Both the position numbers and the translations under genes were made by a program. DNA of 64,000 nucleotides. Source: Planctomycetaceae bacterium (GTDB taxonomy: Bacteria > Planctomycetota > Planctomycetia > Planctomycetales > Planctomycetaceae). The notes below the pieces were generated by a model that worked only from the letters and a program-made list of their open reading frames with translations, was not told the origin of the DNA and made no database searches. The stretch's first letter is position 1. Each line of letters opens with the position of its first letter. Below, piece by piece: positions 48,080-56,309 of this stretch. Where the stretch lies: the NCBI GenBank assembly GCA_014762625.1, contig JABURQ010000023.1, positions 1 through 64,000 on the forward strand, given 5' to 3'.

Positions 48080-49090
48080 ATGAATGACAACCAGGAACTC
48101 GAACAGCAGCTTCAAAACTTCCGTGATGATTTCTCCAAGCTTCGAGAAGAGATCGGGAAAGTGATCGTCGGTCAGACTGAAATCGTCGACGATACCATCC
48201 TTGCCCTGATTGCGGGGGGACATGTGCTCCTGGAGGGGGTGCCGGGGTTAGGCAAAACGTTGACCGTCCGCACGCTGGCAGATGCCCTTCATCTACCGTT
48301 TCGACGGATCCAATTCACGCCGGACTTGATGCCTGCGGATTTGATCGGAACGAACATCGTCGTCGAACGTCCGGACGGTCATAAAGAATTTCAATTTCAG
48401 AAGGGGCCGATCTTTGCCAACATTCTGTTGGCGGATGAAATCAATCGGGCGACCCCCAAAACGCAGTCCGCGTTGCTGGAAGCGATGCAGGAGCATTCGG
48501 TCACAGTGGCGGGAGAAACCCATCGACTTCAGAAGCCGTTCCTGGTGATGGCGACTCAGAACCCGTTGGAGATGGAGGGAACCTATCCCCTCCCGGAAGC
48601 GCAACTCGACCGGTTTTTCTGCAAATTGATCGTGGATTTCCCCAACGCGGGAGAATTGGAGACGATCCTCGAACGAACGACAGAAACGACGGAAGTCTCC
48701 GCCGAACCGGTTCTCTCCGGTGAACGTATTCTGCAGATGTCGCAACTGGCACGATCGATTCCGATTGCCGACGATGTTCGCCGCTATGCGGTATCGCTCA
48801 TCCTCGCGACTCATCCAGAGAACGAACTGGCGGTGGAGTCTACCCGGCAATACGTTCGTTTCGGGGCCAGCCCTCGCGGTTTACAGGCCATGATCCTCGG
48901 GGCGAAGATCAGAGCGATTCTCGATAGTCGCTATCACGTCGCCCGCGACGATCTGAGAGAGACCGCGACGTCCGTCTTGCGACATCGAATGATCCTCAAC
49001 TTTGAAGGACAGGCGGAAGGAATTCTCACCGACGACGTCATTCAAAAGATCATCCAGGAGGTTCCCGAAAACGTGGCGGCGGCAGTTTAA
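48080..49090 (+). CDS. MoxR-family AAA+ ATPase
   Basis: A 336-residue AAA+ protein of the MoxR group: Walker A EGVPGLGKT (near residue 54), Walker B ILLADEINRA, sensor 1 in MATQNPLEMEGTYPLPEAQ, and a C-terminal lid with YVRFGASPRG. MoxR ATPases act as chaperones that load or mature partner proteins with VWA domains. The next two genes encode DUF58 and BatA/VWA proteins on the same strand, the usual partners. GGAG lies ten bases before the ATG. Confidence 0.93.
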   Translation: MNDNQELEQQLQNFRDDFSKLREEIGKVIVGQTEIVDDTILALIAGGHVLLEGVPGLGKTLTVRTLADALHLPFRRIQFTPDLMPADLIGTNIVVERPDGHKEFQFQKGPIFANILLADEINRATPKTQSALLEAMQEHSVTVAGETHRLQKPFLVMATQNPLEMEGTYPLPEAQLDRFFCKLIVDFPNAGELETILERTTETTEVSAEPVLSGERILQMSQLARSIPIADDVRRYAVSLILATHPENELAVESTRQYVRFGASPRGLQAMILGAKIRAILDSRYHVARDDLRETATSVLRHRMILNFEGQAEGILTDDVIQKIIQEVPENVAAAV

Positions 49091-49157
49091 CCGAACCCGG
49101 TCGAGTTTTCTTCTTGGCTCAGAGCTCTATCGACTCCTCTTTGCGACCTCAATCACC

Positions 49158-50033
49158 ATGTTGTTTCCCCCCGATTTTCTGACGCGACTCGAATACCTGT
49201 CGATCATATCGAAACGTGTGTTTCGAGGGTCGCTGCTCGCACAACGCCGAACGATGCAACGCGGGTCGGGGATCGAGTTTTCCGATCATCGCGAATATTC
49301 ACCGGGTGATGATTTTCGCTACCTCGATTGGAATATTTTTGCCCGGCACGGCGACTTGCTCTTGAAACGTTTTCAGGAAGAGCAGGATTTGCACGTGACC
49401 TTGCTGCTCGACTGCTCCAAAAGTATGGCGTACCGGAATGCGGAAAAATTTGATCTGGCCCGACATCTGGTCGCCGCTCTGTCTTACATTGCGCTAGCCG
49501 ATCTGGATCGGGTATCGATTCTGGCCTTTGCCGATGGTGTCACCAGAGAATTTCCTCTCACACGAGGCAAAGCGAGAATTCTGGCGATCATGAAGTTTCT
49601 CGAAGAACTCGACGTCCAAGGGACGGATACGGAACTTTCCAAAGCCATCCAGGGTGTGTTGCATCGCAGTCGCAAAAGTGGAATGGCGATCGTCGTCAGC
49701 GATCTATTCGATCGTAACGGATTTCAGTCCGCCTTGGATCAGCTCCGCTATCGACACTTTGACTTACATATCCTGCAATTGCATCACCCTTTGGAAGCCG
49801 ACCCGGACTTGCTCGGAGATGTGGAGCTCGAAGACATCGAAATCGGTCAACAACGAAAAGTCACCATCACCGAAAAAGCACTTCGCAACTATAAAAAACT
49901 TTTTAACGAACACCAGGAAGCGGTTCGACAATATTGTTTCAATCATGGATACGGCTGTACGCAATCTCCGTCCACGGTGCCGTTCGATGAACTGATCCTG
50001 ACGATGATGCGTGCCGTCGGCGCCGGTAAATAG
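49158..50033 (+). CDS. DUF58 domain protein (VWA-like)
   Basis: A 291-residue protein with the DUF58 core RGSGIEFSDHREYSPGDDFR and YLDWNIFARHGDLLLKRF, followed by a VWA-like fold with a MIDAS start DCSKSM and the second metal motif near QGTDTELSKAI. Such proteins are typical substrates or partners of MoxR ATPases. I set the start at the ATG at 49158; longer frames overlap the end of the MoxR gene without a supporting ribosome site. The BatA/VWA gene follows after 67 bases. Confidence 0.9.
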   Translation: MLFPPDFLTRLEYLSIISKRVFRGSLLAQRRTMQRGSGIEFSDHREYSPGDDFRYLDWNIFARHGDLLLKRFQEEQDLHVTLLLDCSKSMAYRNAEKFDLARHLVAALSYIALADLDRVSILAFADGVTREFPLTRGKARILAIMKFLEELDVQGTDTELSKAIQGVLHRSRKSGMAIVVSDLFDRNGFQSALDQLRYRHFDLHILQLHHPLEADPDLLGDVELEDIEIGQQRKVTITEKALRNYKKLFNEHQEAVRQYCFNHGYGCTQSPSTVPFDELILTMMRAVGAGK

Positions 50034-50100
50034 TTCGCACCGAATATCGCACAGTCGTGCCCGAGAGAGTCGGCCTCAATTCGCGAGAAAACCAAAGATC

Positions 50101-52170
50101 ATGTCGTTTGCATCACCACTGGCTTTTTATTTTCTGCTACTGACGATACCGGTGATCGTACTCTACATTCTCAAGGTGCGTTTGAGGCGAGAGCCGGTCT
50201 CCACCAATATGTTCTGGAGCCAGATTTACGACGAGAAGCCACCTCGTTCGATCTGGCGTTATCTGAAACATCTCCTCTCTCTGCTGTTGCAACTTCTATT
50301 TCTCCTGCTGCTCGTGGCGGCGATCGCCGATCCTTATTTTCTCTGGCAGTTGAAACAATCCCGTCGTGTGGTCCTGGTCGTCGATAATTCAGCCAGCATG
50401 CAGGCGATGGAGAAGGATGGAAACTCCCGCTTCGATCTCGCCATCGAGAAAGGACTCGACCTGGTTGAAGGGTTACGCGAGCGAGACGAAATGGCGATTA
50501 TCGTGGCCGAAGCACGCCCTCGTGTGGCGATCGGGATGAGCGGTCACGCTCCCACACTCCGGAGGACTCTGCAGGCGCTTCAGGTTTCGGATCAGCCGAC
50601 CACGGTGACTCCCGCCGTTGATCTCGGTCGGCAATTGATCGGCGAACACCCTCACGGTGAAGTGGTGGTGCTGACGGACGGTTGTCTGCCCGGATCGACT
50701 TTTGAGACAGTCGAGACTCCTCCCACAAAATCGCCGGGCTCGGAAGCACCGGAGACGAACGATTCCGAGACAACTCCCGATCGGGAGACGACTCTTCGAA
50801 ACCGCTACCTCGTCGTCGGTTCACCGCAATCCAACGTCGGAATCACACAACTCCAACTCCGGCGAAGTCTGGTCGATCCCACGGGATATGAGGTTCTAGT
50901 GAAAGTTCTCAATGCCTCCGATCGTCCGGTGGATTGTCGTCTCGAACTGGAGTTGAACGGCTCTCCTGTGGACGTTTTGCCTCTCGAACTCGAACCGAAT
51001 GAGGAATGGACGCGCTCGCTTGAAAAAACATCGGTGGAGGGAGGAGAGTTGACCGCGATGCTGACTCAAATTAAGGCCTCCGATGTCGAAGAGGAATCAA
51101 CGTCCGTTTCCACGGACGACGCTCGAACACCGAAGACGTTGAATGGTTTGAAGATCGACGACCGGGCTTGGGCGATCTTACCTCCTAAAAAGATTCAAAA
51201 AGTTTTGATCGTGACGTCCGGCAATCTGTTTCTCCAAAAAGTGTTTGAGGCGAATCCGCTGGTCGATGTGACGCTGATGAATCATTTTCCGGATCCCTGG
51301 CCCAGAGACTCATTGATCGTGTTGCATGGAGAAGTGCCCGAAACGCTGCCTGAGGGTGACCTGTTTGTCATCGATCCCGCCACGGATTGTGATCTTTGGT
51401 CGATCGGGCCGGTTTTGGAGAATCCGATCGTTACCGAACTGAACGCGGAGTCGCGATTGATGACACACGTTCGTCTCGACAACGTGCTGGTGCCCAAGGC
51501 GGAGAAGATCGATTTCCACACGGAGGCGACTCCTCTGGCGTCTACGATCTCGGGAGATCTGATCTACGCACGCCTCACAAACGGCGCAGGACGCCTGCTG
51601 GTATTGAATGTCGATCTCGAAGAAAGTGATCTGGCCTTTCGCACGACCTTTCCGATTATGGTCACCAACGCTCTGGGCTGGTACGCCGGTCAGACGGGTG
51701 ATTTGAATCTCGCGTTACGGACAGGAGAAATCACGAATGTTTCCTTCGAGCGCGATCAGCTGAAGGGGAACGAATTGAAGCTGTTTGGTCCCGATGGGAG
51801 CATTCAGGAGATTCCTCTGCTTGATGCGAAGCAGGAGAACTCCGATTCCAATCGTCCAATCGCTGAGGAAGGATCGTCGCCGTCTGCCGGAAACGACCGT
51901 GAATCAAACAGCGTCACTCTGGGACCGTTTGCTCGAGCAGGTGTTTGGAAACTGGAAGTCGATCCGCAGAATCCGCTCGCCGAATATGCCGTGAATTTAT
52001 CAAACGCCGAAGAATCAGACCTGCGTCCTGCTGAGGAACTCGGTTCACAGGAACCGCTTCAGAGTCTGGCGGGATTTTTCACCAGACCGTTATGGTTTTA
52101 TCTGGCGCTCGCAGCATCACTGCTGTTCCTGATCGAGTGGTTTCTTTATCAACGTCGAATCATCGCTTGA
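50101..52170 (+). CDS. BatA-type membrane protein with VWA domain
   Basis: A 689-residue membrane protein. The N-terminus is the BatA element (FASPLAFYFLLLTIPVIVLYILKVRL) plus a second helix region (LLSLLLQLLFLLLLVAAIADPYF). A VWA domain starts at VVLVVDNSASM (MIDAS D-x-S-x-S) and runs to about residue 210. A long extracytoplasmic part follows, and a last helix sits close to the C-terminus (LALAASLLFLIEWFLYQRR). I chose the ATG at 50101, just before the membrane segment. It is the third gene of the MoxR operon and meets the opposing VWA gene after 43 bases. Confidence 0.9.
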   Translation: MSFASPLAFYFLLLTIPVIVLYILKVRLRREPVSTNMFWSQIYDEKPPRSIWRYLKHLLSLLLQLLFLLLLVAAIADPYFLWQLKQSRRVVLVVDNSASMQAMEKDGNSRFDLAIEKGLDLVEGLRERDEMAIIVAEARPRVAIGMSGHAPTLRRTLQALQVSDQPTTVTPAVDLGRQLIGEHPHGEVVVLTDGCLPGSTFETVETPPTKSPGSEAPETNDSETTPDRETTLRNRYLVVGSPQSNVGITQLQLRRSLVDPTGYEVLVKVLNASDRPVDCRLELELNGSPVDVLPLELEPNEEWTRSLEKTSVEGGELTAMLTQIKASDVEEESTSVSTDDARTPKTLNGLKIDDRAWAILPPKKIQKVLIVTSGNLFLQKVFEANPLVDVTLMNHFPDPWPRDSLIVLHGEVPETLPEGDLFVIDPATDCDLWSIGPVLENPIVTELNAESRLMTHVRLDNVLVPKAEKIDFHTEATPLASTISGDLIYARLTNGAGRLLVLNVDLEESDLAFRTTFPIMVTNALGWYAGQTGDLNLALRTGEITNVSFERDQLKGNELKLFGPDGSIQEIPLLDAKQENSDSNRPIAEEGSSPSAGNDRESNSVTLGPFARAGVWKLEVDPQNPLAEYAVNLSNAEESDLRPAEELGSQEPLQSLAGFFTRPLWFYLALAASLLFLIEWFLYQRRIIA

Positions 52171-52213
52171 GAGTGACCGCTGAGAGCCCCGCTGCTCGCC
52201 ACAAAGCGAGGCT

Positions 52214-54859
52214 CTATGCTGCCAGCGAAGAATGTTTCGAATGGCTTCGAAAGGGCCAATGCAAACTGAAATCGACTCTGCGGAGAGCGATGTCCACCAA
52301 TAAGAGCGTCAGGGCCGTCGTCAGCAGATAAGGCCAAAGCGGGACAGGACGCGATGCCGATTCCTCCGATGTCTGTAACAACTCCTCGGGGGAAGGATTG
52401 TGTTGCCCTCCCGATGTCTGCGCGATCCGTTCGAGAAGTTCGTCGTTGACCGTTTGAATGCGCGATTCCTCACTGTAACCGACCGTCAAACCGCTCGATT
52501 GCCGGGCCACGATCTTCTCGTTCTGGGTCACCGATAATTCCAGATGGTACGCCCCCGATAATTCGGTGGGAATCTCGACCTCATAACGTCCCGGAGCCGA
52601 TTGCCGGAGGTCGGTTTTCTGCCGTCTCAAGTTGGGGTCCACCAACGTCAAAGCCACATCGGCTTCGTTCAGGTACTGTCCGAAATCATCGGCCACATCA
52701 ACGGTCATCTTCGTTTTTCGGTCTCCGGACTCTGTTTGCACGGCGAGACCTTGACCTTGTGATTTCCGCATGGCGTGACGAATCACCTGAGTCCAGAATT
52801 TTCCGTACCCGGGCCACGTCAACCACTCCGCGGCCCAACGGCTTTTTGCATCGGAGGTAAAAGCGACCGTCATTCCCAAACCGTATCGCCACCAAACCAA
52901 CAGCGGATCCCCTTTCTCGGTCGCCAGAATCACCTCCGAAGTCGGTTTCGGTTTCGTCATGACGTACCCGAGCAGGAACGGGACCGAGTCCATATCAATA
53001 TCCGCCAGCGTATGTGTGGCGCGAATGATTTGCGGTAGAAACGGTTGCTCGTCGATGGCCGACTTGCTGGCGGTGACCGTTTCTTTGGCAAAGATTTGTG
53101 GCACTTGACTCGGGTCGGTCGTGAAATAATAACGTCCCTTTCCAATCCGAGCGATCTCTTCCAGTAGCGCGGTGTCGGCTCCCTCTCCGACGGCGACCGT
53201 CGAGACGGTCATTTTTTGAGAGGTCATTTCCTGAGCGAGGCCTTCAAAATCGCCGGGTGAGGAGATCCCGTCGGTCAGCAGAATCACATGCTTCAATTTA
53301 GCCGGAGTCTCCAGAAGACCGGTGTAGGCCATTTCCATAGCGGGATACATGGTGGTTCCTCCGCCGGCATCGATCCGGGCGATGTCATCACCAATTTTCA
53401 ATTTATTGGAGGCGGGTTGAATCTGGCTGATGACGTAGGTCTGTCCGTCGAAGGCGAGGACGCCCACTTTATCATTCCGCCCCAGGAGCTCGACGGCGCT
53501 GCGGGCGGCGGATTTCGCCATTTCGATTTTGTCACCGTCCATCGAGCCCGATTTGTCAACGACCAGCATCATCGCCAAAGAGGGTTTTTCCTGTTCCTTT
53601 TCGAAGTCGGAACGGACGGGAAGAATTTCTTCGAGGCGACTTTTATAGTACCCTCCCAACCCGAAGGACTGTTCGCCGCCGAGCATGATAAACCCGCCTC
53701 CCATTTCCTGCACGTAGGTTCGCGCCACTTCCATTTGCTGTTGAGTGAGGTCGGTTGCGGGAACATTCGACAGCATCAACAGGGCGTAATTCTGCAAATC
53801 CGTCAACGAATCCGGCATTCCCTGGGGTGGGCGGATATCGACCTGAATTCCTTCATCTTCCAGCGCATACGCGAGATCGCGAATTTGATCGGGATCGCTT
53901 TCTACGATTAACACCCGTGGTTTCCCGGAGGTGTAAACCAATCCCGTTTCGAGGTTGTTGTCGAGCAGCATATCCTCCTGCAATCCCGAAACACGCACGC
54001 TAAACGCCGCGAGACGTTCGCGTTCGATCGATTGCTGAAACCGAAACCGATTTTCCCCTTTTTGGAAATCTCGCGTTTCGCTGATGACCTTGTGGTCGCC
54101 GCGATAGACCTCGATCAAACCGCGATCGTTATGATTGGAATCGACCACGACCTCCACGTAAAACGGCTCTCCCTCTTTCACCTCCGTCGGTACTTTCACA
54201 GAGGAGACTTGGACTTCGGGATCCGAACGCGTCGGCAAGGCGACGGTGGCGATGGGAACGCGGCTCTGAGCGGCGAGAGTGGCGGCGTCACCCATCGTCT
54301 CGTTTCCATCACTGAGAAGAACGAGTTTGGGAACATAGCCGGGGGGGAGAAAACCGGCTGCGGTTTCGAGGGCATTCGCAATATTCGTCCCGTCTCTGGC
54401 TTCTTTAATGGTTTCGGGTTCGATCGCGTCCTCTGAACTCTCATCGAGTCTGTTCTCGGCGGAAGCGGCGATCAGATCGTGGAAGTCGCCGGCTTCCGGG
54501 CGTGCCTTCTGAATCTTACCCGGCTCGGAAGCGAACGACAGGAAAGCAAATTGGTCTTCGGTGAGCGAAGCGGTCGTTTCATCGAGAAATTTCCGAACTC
54601 GATCGGAGGATTCCTCGTCAACGCTCAAGCTTCGGTCGATGAGGAATACGTAGAATCGTTCCTTCGTTGTTCTCAGATAAACCGCGCCTCCTAACGCCAG
54701 TATCAAAGCCAAGAAGATGATGCTCCGCGTCACCAGTGAAAAAATTCGCTGACGCTTGGGGAAATCGCTCAGACTGTAAACGAAGTAATATCCGAGAAAC
54801 GGAATCACAACGATCAGTCCGATGAGAGCCCAGGGACGAGTCAGCTCGAATGGAAACAT
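52214..54859 (-). CDS. Large VWA and glutamine-amidotransferase-like membrane protein
   Basis: An 881-residue membrane protein. Two N-terminal helices (LIGLIVVIPFLGYYFVYSL and SIIFLALILALGGAVYL) precede a first VWA-like region with FLIDRSLSVDEES. A class I glutamine-amidotransferase-like fold follows (about 310-420, RVLIVESDPDQIRDLAYALE to GGGFIMLGGEQSFGLGGYY). It lacks a catalytic Cys, since GGE stands at the elbow, so it is probably structural. A second VWA domain has a full MIDAS (VVDKSGSM). One helix near the C-terminus (LLTTALTLLLVDIAL) anchors it again. In other planctomycetes this type lies beside the MoxR, DUF58 and BatA genes in the same direction; here it is inverted and converges on them. 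Confidence 0.9.
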   Translation of the reverse strand: MFPFELTRPWALIGLIVVIPFLGYYFVYSLSDFPKRQRIFSLVTRSIIFLALILALGGAVYLRTTKERFYVFLIDRSLSVDEESSDRVRKFLDETTASLTEDQFAFLSFASEPGKIQKARPEAGDFHDLIAASAENRLDESSEDAIEPETIKEARDGTNIANALETAAGFLPPGYVPKLVLLSDGNETMGDAATLAAQSRVPIATVALPTRSDPEVQVSSVKVPTEVKEGEPFYVEVVVDSNHNDRGLIEVYRGDHKVISETRDFQKGENRFRFQQSIERERLAAFSVRVSGLQEDMLLDNNLETGLVYTSGKPRVLIVESDPDQIRDLAYALEDEGIQVDIRPPQGMPDSLTDLQNYALLMLSNVPATDLTQQQMEVARTYVQEMGGGFIMLGGEQSFGLGGYYKSRLEEILPVRSDFEKEQEKPSLAMMLVVDKSGSMDGDKIEMAKSAARSAVELLGRNDKVGVLAFDGQTYVISQIQPASNKLKIGDDIARIDAGGGTTMYPAMEMAYTGLLETPAKLKHVILLTDGISSPGDFEGLAQEMTSQKMTVSTVAVGEGADTALLEEIARIGKGRYYFTTDPSQVPQIFAKETVTASKSAIDEQPFLPQIIRATHTLADIDMDSVPFLLGYVMTKPKPTSEVILATEKGDPLLVWWRYGLGMTVAFTSDAKSRWAAEWLTWPGYGKFWTQVIRHAMRKSQGQGLAVQTESGDRKTKMTVDVADDFGQYLNEADVALTLVDPNLRRQKTDLRQSAPGRYEVEIPTELSGAYHLELSVTQNEKIVARQSSGLTVGYSEESRIQTVNDELLERIAQTSGGQHNPSPEELLQTSEESASRPVPLWPYLLTTALTLLLVDIALRRVDFSLHWPFRSHSKHSSLAA

Positions 54860-55215
54860 GCGGGTGATTTCATTGATGAGCCGCCAGCGGCTCTGTGAAG
54901 TGGGATTGGGAACCTCAGAAACATCACAGGTGATATTCTGTGTATCAATGAAAACCCATCAGTGACTTGACTGTCAAGCACGAATTTGGGCGACGAGCGC
55001 ACATTCTCCTTTTCCAACGACCAATCAGGTGAATGAAAAAACTGTCGCCAGGACTTCACGCCTTGCTTCCGGTCGAGCTATCCGGAATGACGGATTGCCG
55101 ATGGACGGTAAAGAAATTACCCGCTACCGTGAGGGAGCAGAGCGAGACAAGGAAACTGCTGAAGCGAGTTCTAGTGCGGTTCGAAAGTCGTTATTCAGCG
55201 AGAGAGGTCCCAATA
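54860..55215. other. Spacer without a clear gene
   Basis: No frame with family features. A 77-residue small gene begins at its right end. Bases near 55083-55117 are similar to bases near 55486-55519 (see repeat entries). Confidence 0.5.
55083..55117 (+). repeat. Imperfect direct repeat, copy 1
   Basis: The core GGATTGCCGATGGACGGT and flanking bases match the stretch at 55486-55519 at roughly 27 of 34 positions, in the same orientation and about 400 bases apart. The two copies flank a small membrane-protein gene. Possibly an old duplication; no mobile-element features are visible. Confidence 0.45.
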
Positions 55216-55449
55216 ATGTCACGCCGTTCAGTGAGAATCTTTCTGAAGCTGGTGATGATGACGGGGATTGTTTTGATGCCTATCGGTCCCTGCAATCGGA
55301 TAAGTAATGAAGGCTTTGGTGATGCTCCGGGACCGATTGCCACCTCCAGATACTGGCAGCAGGTTTCTTACATTCTGATTCCCACGGGGGCAGTCATCGC
55401 GATTGGGGCAGGGATTTGTCTGGTGATCGTGGATCGGCGGAAGGGGTAA
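55216..55449 (+). CDS. Small membrane protein, unknown function
   Basis: A 77-residue frame with two hydrophobic segments (FLKLVMMTGIVLMPIGP near the N-terminus and YILIPTGAVIAIGAGICLVIV near the C-terminus) and a Lys/Arg-rich end. The N-terminus could also be a signal peptide. GAGAGG about ten bases before the ATG at 55216 supports the start. I recognise no family. It lies between the two copies of the short direct repeat. Confidence 0.45.
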   Translation: MSRRSVRIFLKLVMMTGIVLMPIGPCNRISNEGFGDAPGPIATSRYWQQVSYILIPTGAVIAIGAGICLVIVDRRKG

Positions 55450-55485
55450 TCTCCGGCAGTCGTCCACAGCCACCCCGCTGTGGAT

Positions 55486-55519
55486 CCGAAATCACTGATT
55501 GCCGATGGATGGTTGAAGA
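55486..55519 (+). repeat. Imperfect direct repeat, copy 2
   Basis: Second copy of the repeat described at 55083-55117; the core reads TGATTGCCGATGGATGGT. The surrounding frame encodes TDCRWMVEEL, similar to TDCRWTVKKL at copy 1, so the copies share a reading frame; whether either is translated is unknown. Confidence 0.4.
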
Positions 55520-55617
55520 ACTCTACGATACAGTCATGGACTGCATGGAACTGGAAGCACAAGCAGCAATTTTGGCGAAGAAACTCAGGCTGAAGATGTA
55601 GAGGGGCTGAGAAAGAA

Positions 55618-55902
55618 ATGCCAATCAGAAAGATTCAATGCATAATTCATCCCATCGGAATATCGTCTGAACGCTTTCATGCTGAAGCAATGCTGATTGA
55701 ACTCAAAGACAAACGATGGATCGCGAAAGCCGTCGTCTATGATTGCAATCTCAAGATCATGCGGCGATTCATGGATGTGATTGTTGAGTTTGGAATTGAA
55801 TTTTCTGATGGGCGTTCGGGGATAGCTAATGTTAGTTTCTATTGGCCTATGATTGGCAATCAGCTATCGGTTACTTTCCGCAGTGTGACTAAACTATCGT
55901 AA
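55618..55902 (+). CDS. Small hypothetical protein
   Basis: A 94-residue frame with alternating hydrophobic and charged residues (HAEAMLIELKDKRWIAKAV, then MDVIVEFGIEFSDG), which suggests a small mixed alpha-beta fold. No signal peptide or membrane segment, and no family I recognise. The upstream sequence is purine-rich (GAAAGAA directly before the ATG). It stands alone between a tiny orphan gene and the dnaG promoter region. Confidence 0.45.
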   Translation: MPIRKIQCIIHPIGISSERFHAEAMLIELKDKRWIAKAVVYDCNLKIMRRFMDVIVEFGIEFSDGRSGIANVSFYWPMIGNQLSVTFRSVTKLS

Positions 55903-56153
55903 GCACTGATGTGGCTCAGACGCATCTACGACACTCCCCCTCAAGAAAAACACCCCAAAAAGTCTTAAATACCAAGTGTCGAGCTCGTGGGCAGGGCTCA
56001 TCGGAAATTCACGTAAGTCCCCTAGTGACGGCGATTTGTCGCATCTAACCAGACAGACTTGCAGCGGCTGATGGGTTTCCTTAAAAATGACTTATCTCCA
56101 AGAAATAAAGGGTTTACGGAGATTGTTGGGGGCAGAATGTTTGCCGTAACTGT
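55903..56153. other. Spacer upstream of the dnaG promoter
   Basis: No gene, RNA or repeat was recognised in these 251 bases. The dnaG promoter lies at its right end. Confidence 0.5.
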
Positions 56154-56181
56154 TTGACTTATTGACAACGTCTCGTAATAT
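56154..56181 (+). promoter_or_regulatory. Sigma70-type promoter of dnaG-rpoD
   Basis: TTGACT (56154-56159), 16 bases, then TAATAT (56176-56181): both hexamers match the sigma70 consensus at five of six bases. Transcription would begin near 56188, giving an untranslated leader of about 120 bases before the dnaG ATG. Confidence 0.6.
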
Positions 56182-56309
56182 TGTGGGCGAAGAAGAAAGT
56201 GTGAAGGATCGAAGCTGCAGGAAGCGCTTGTTCACTTTACTATCGAAGCGACCCCGCATCTCTCACACTCTGAAACGATCCTCCCAACCCAAGCCACACT
56301 TTCCATCCC

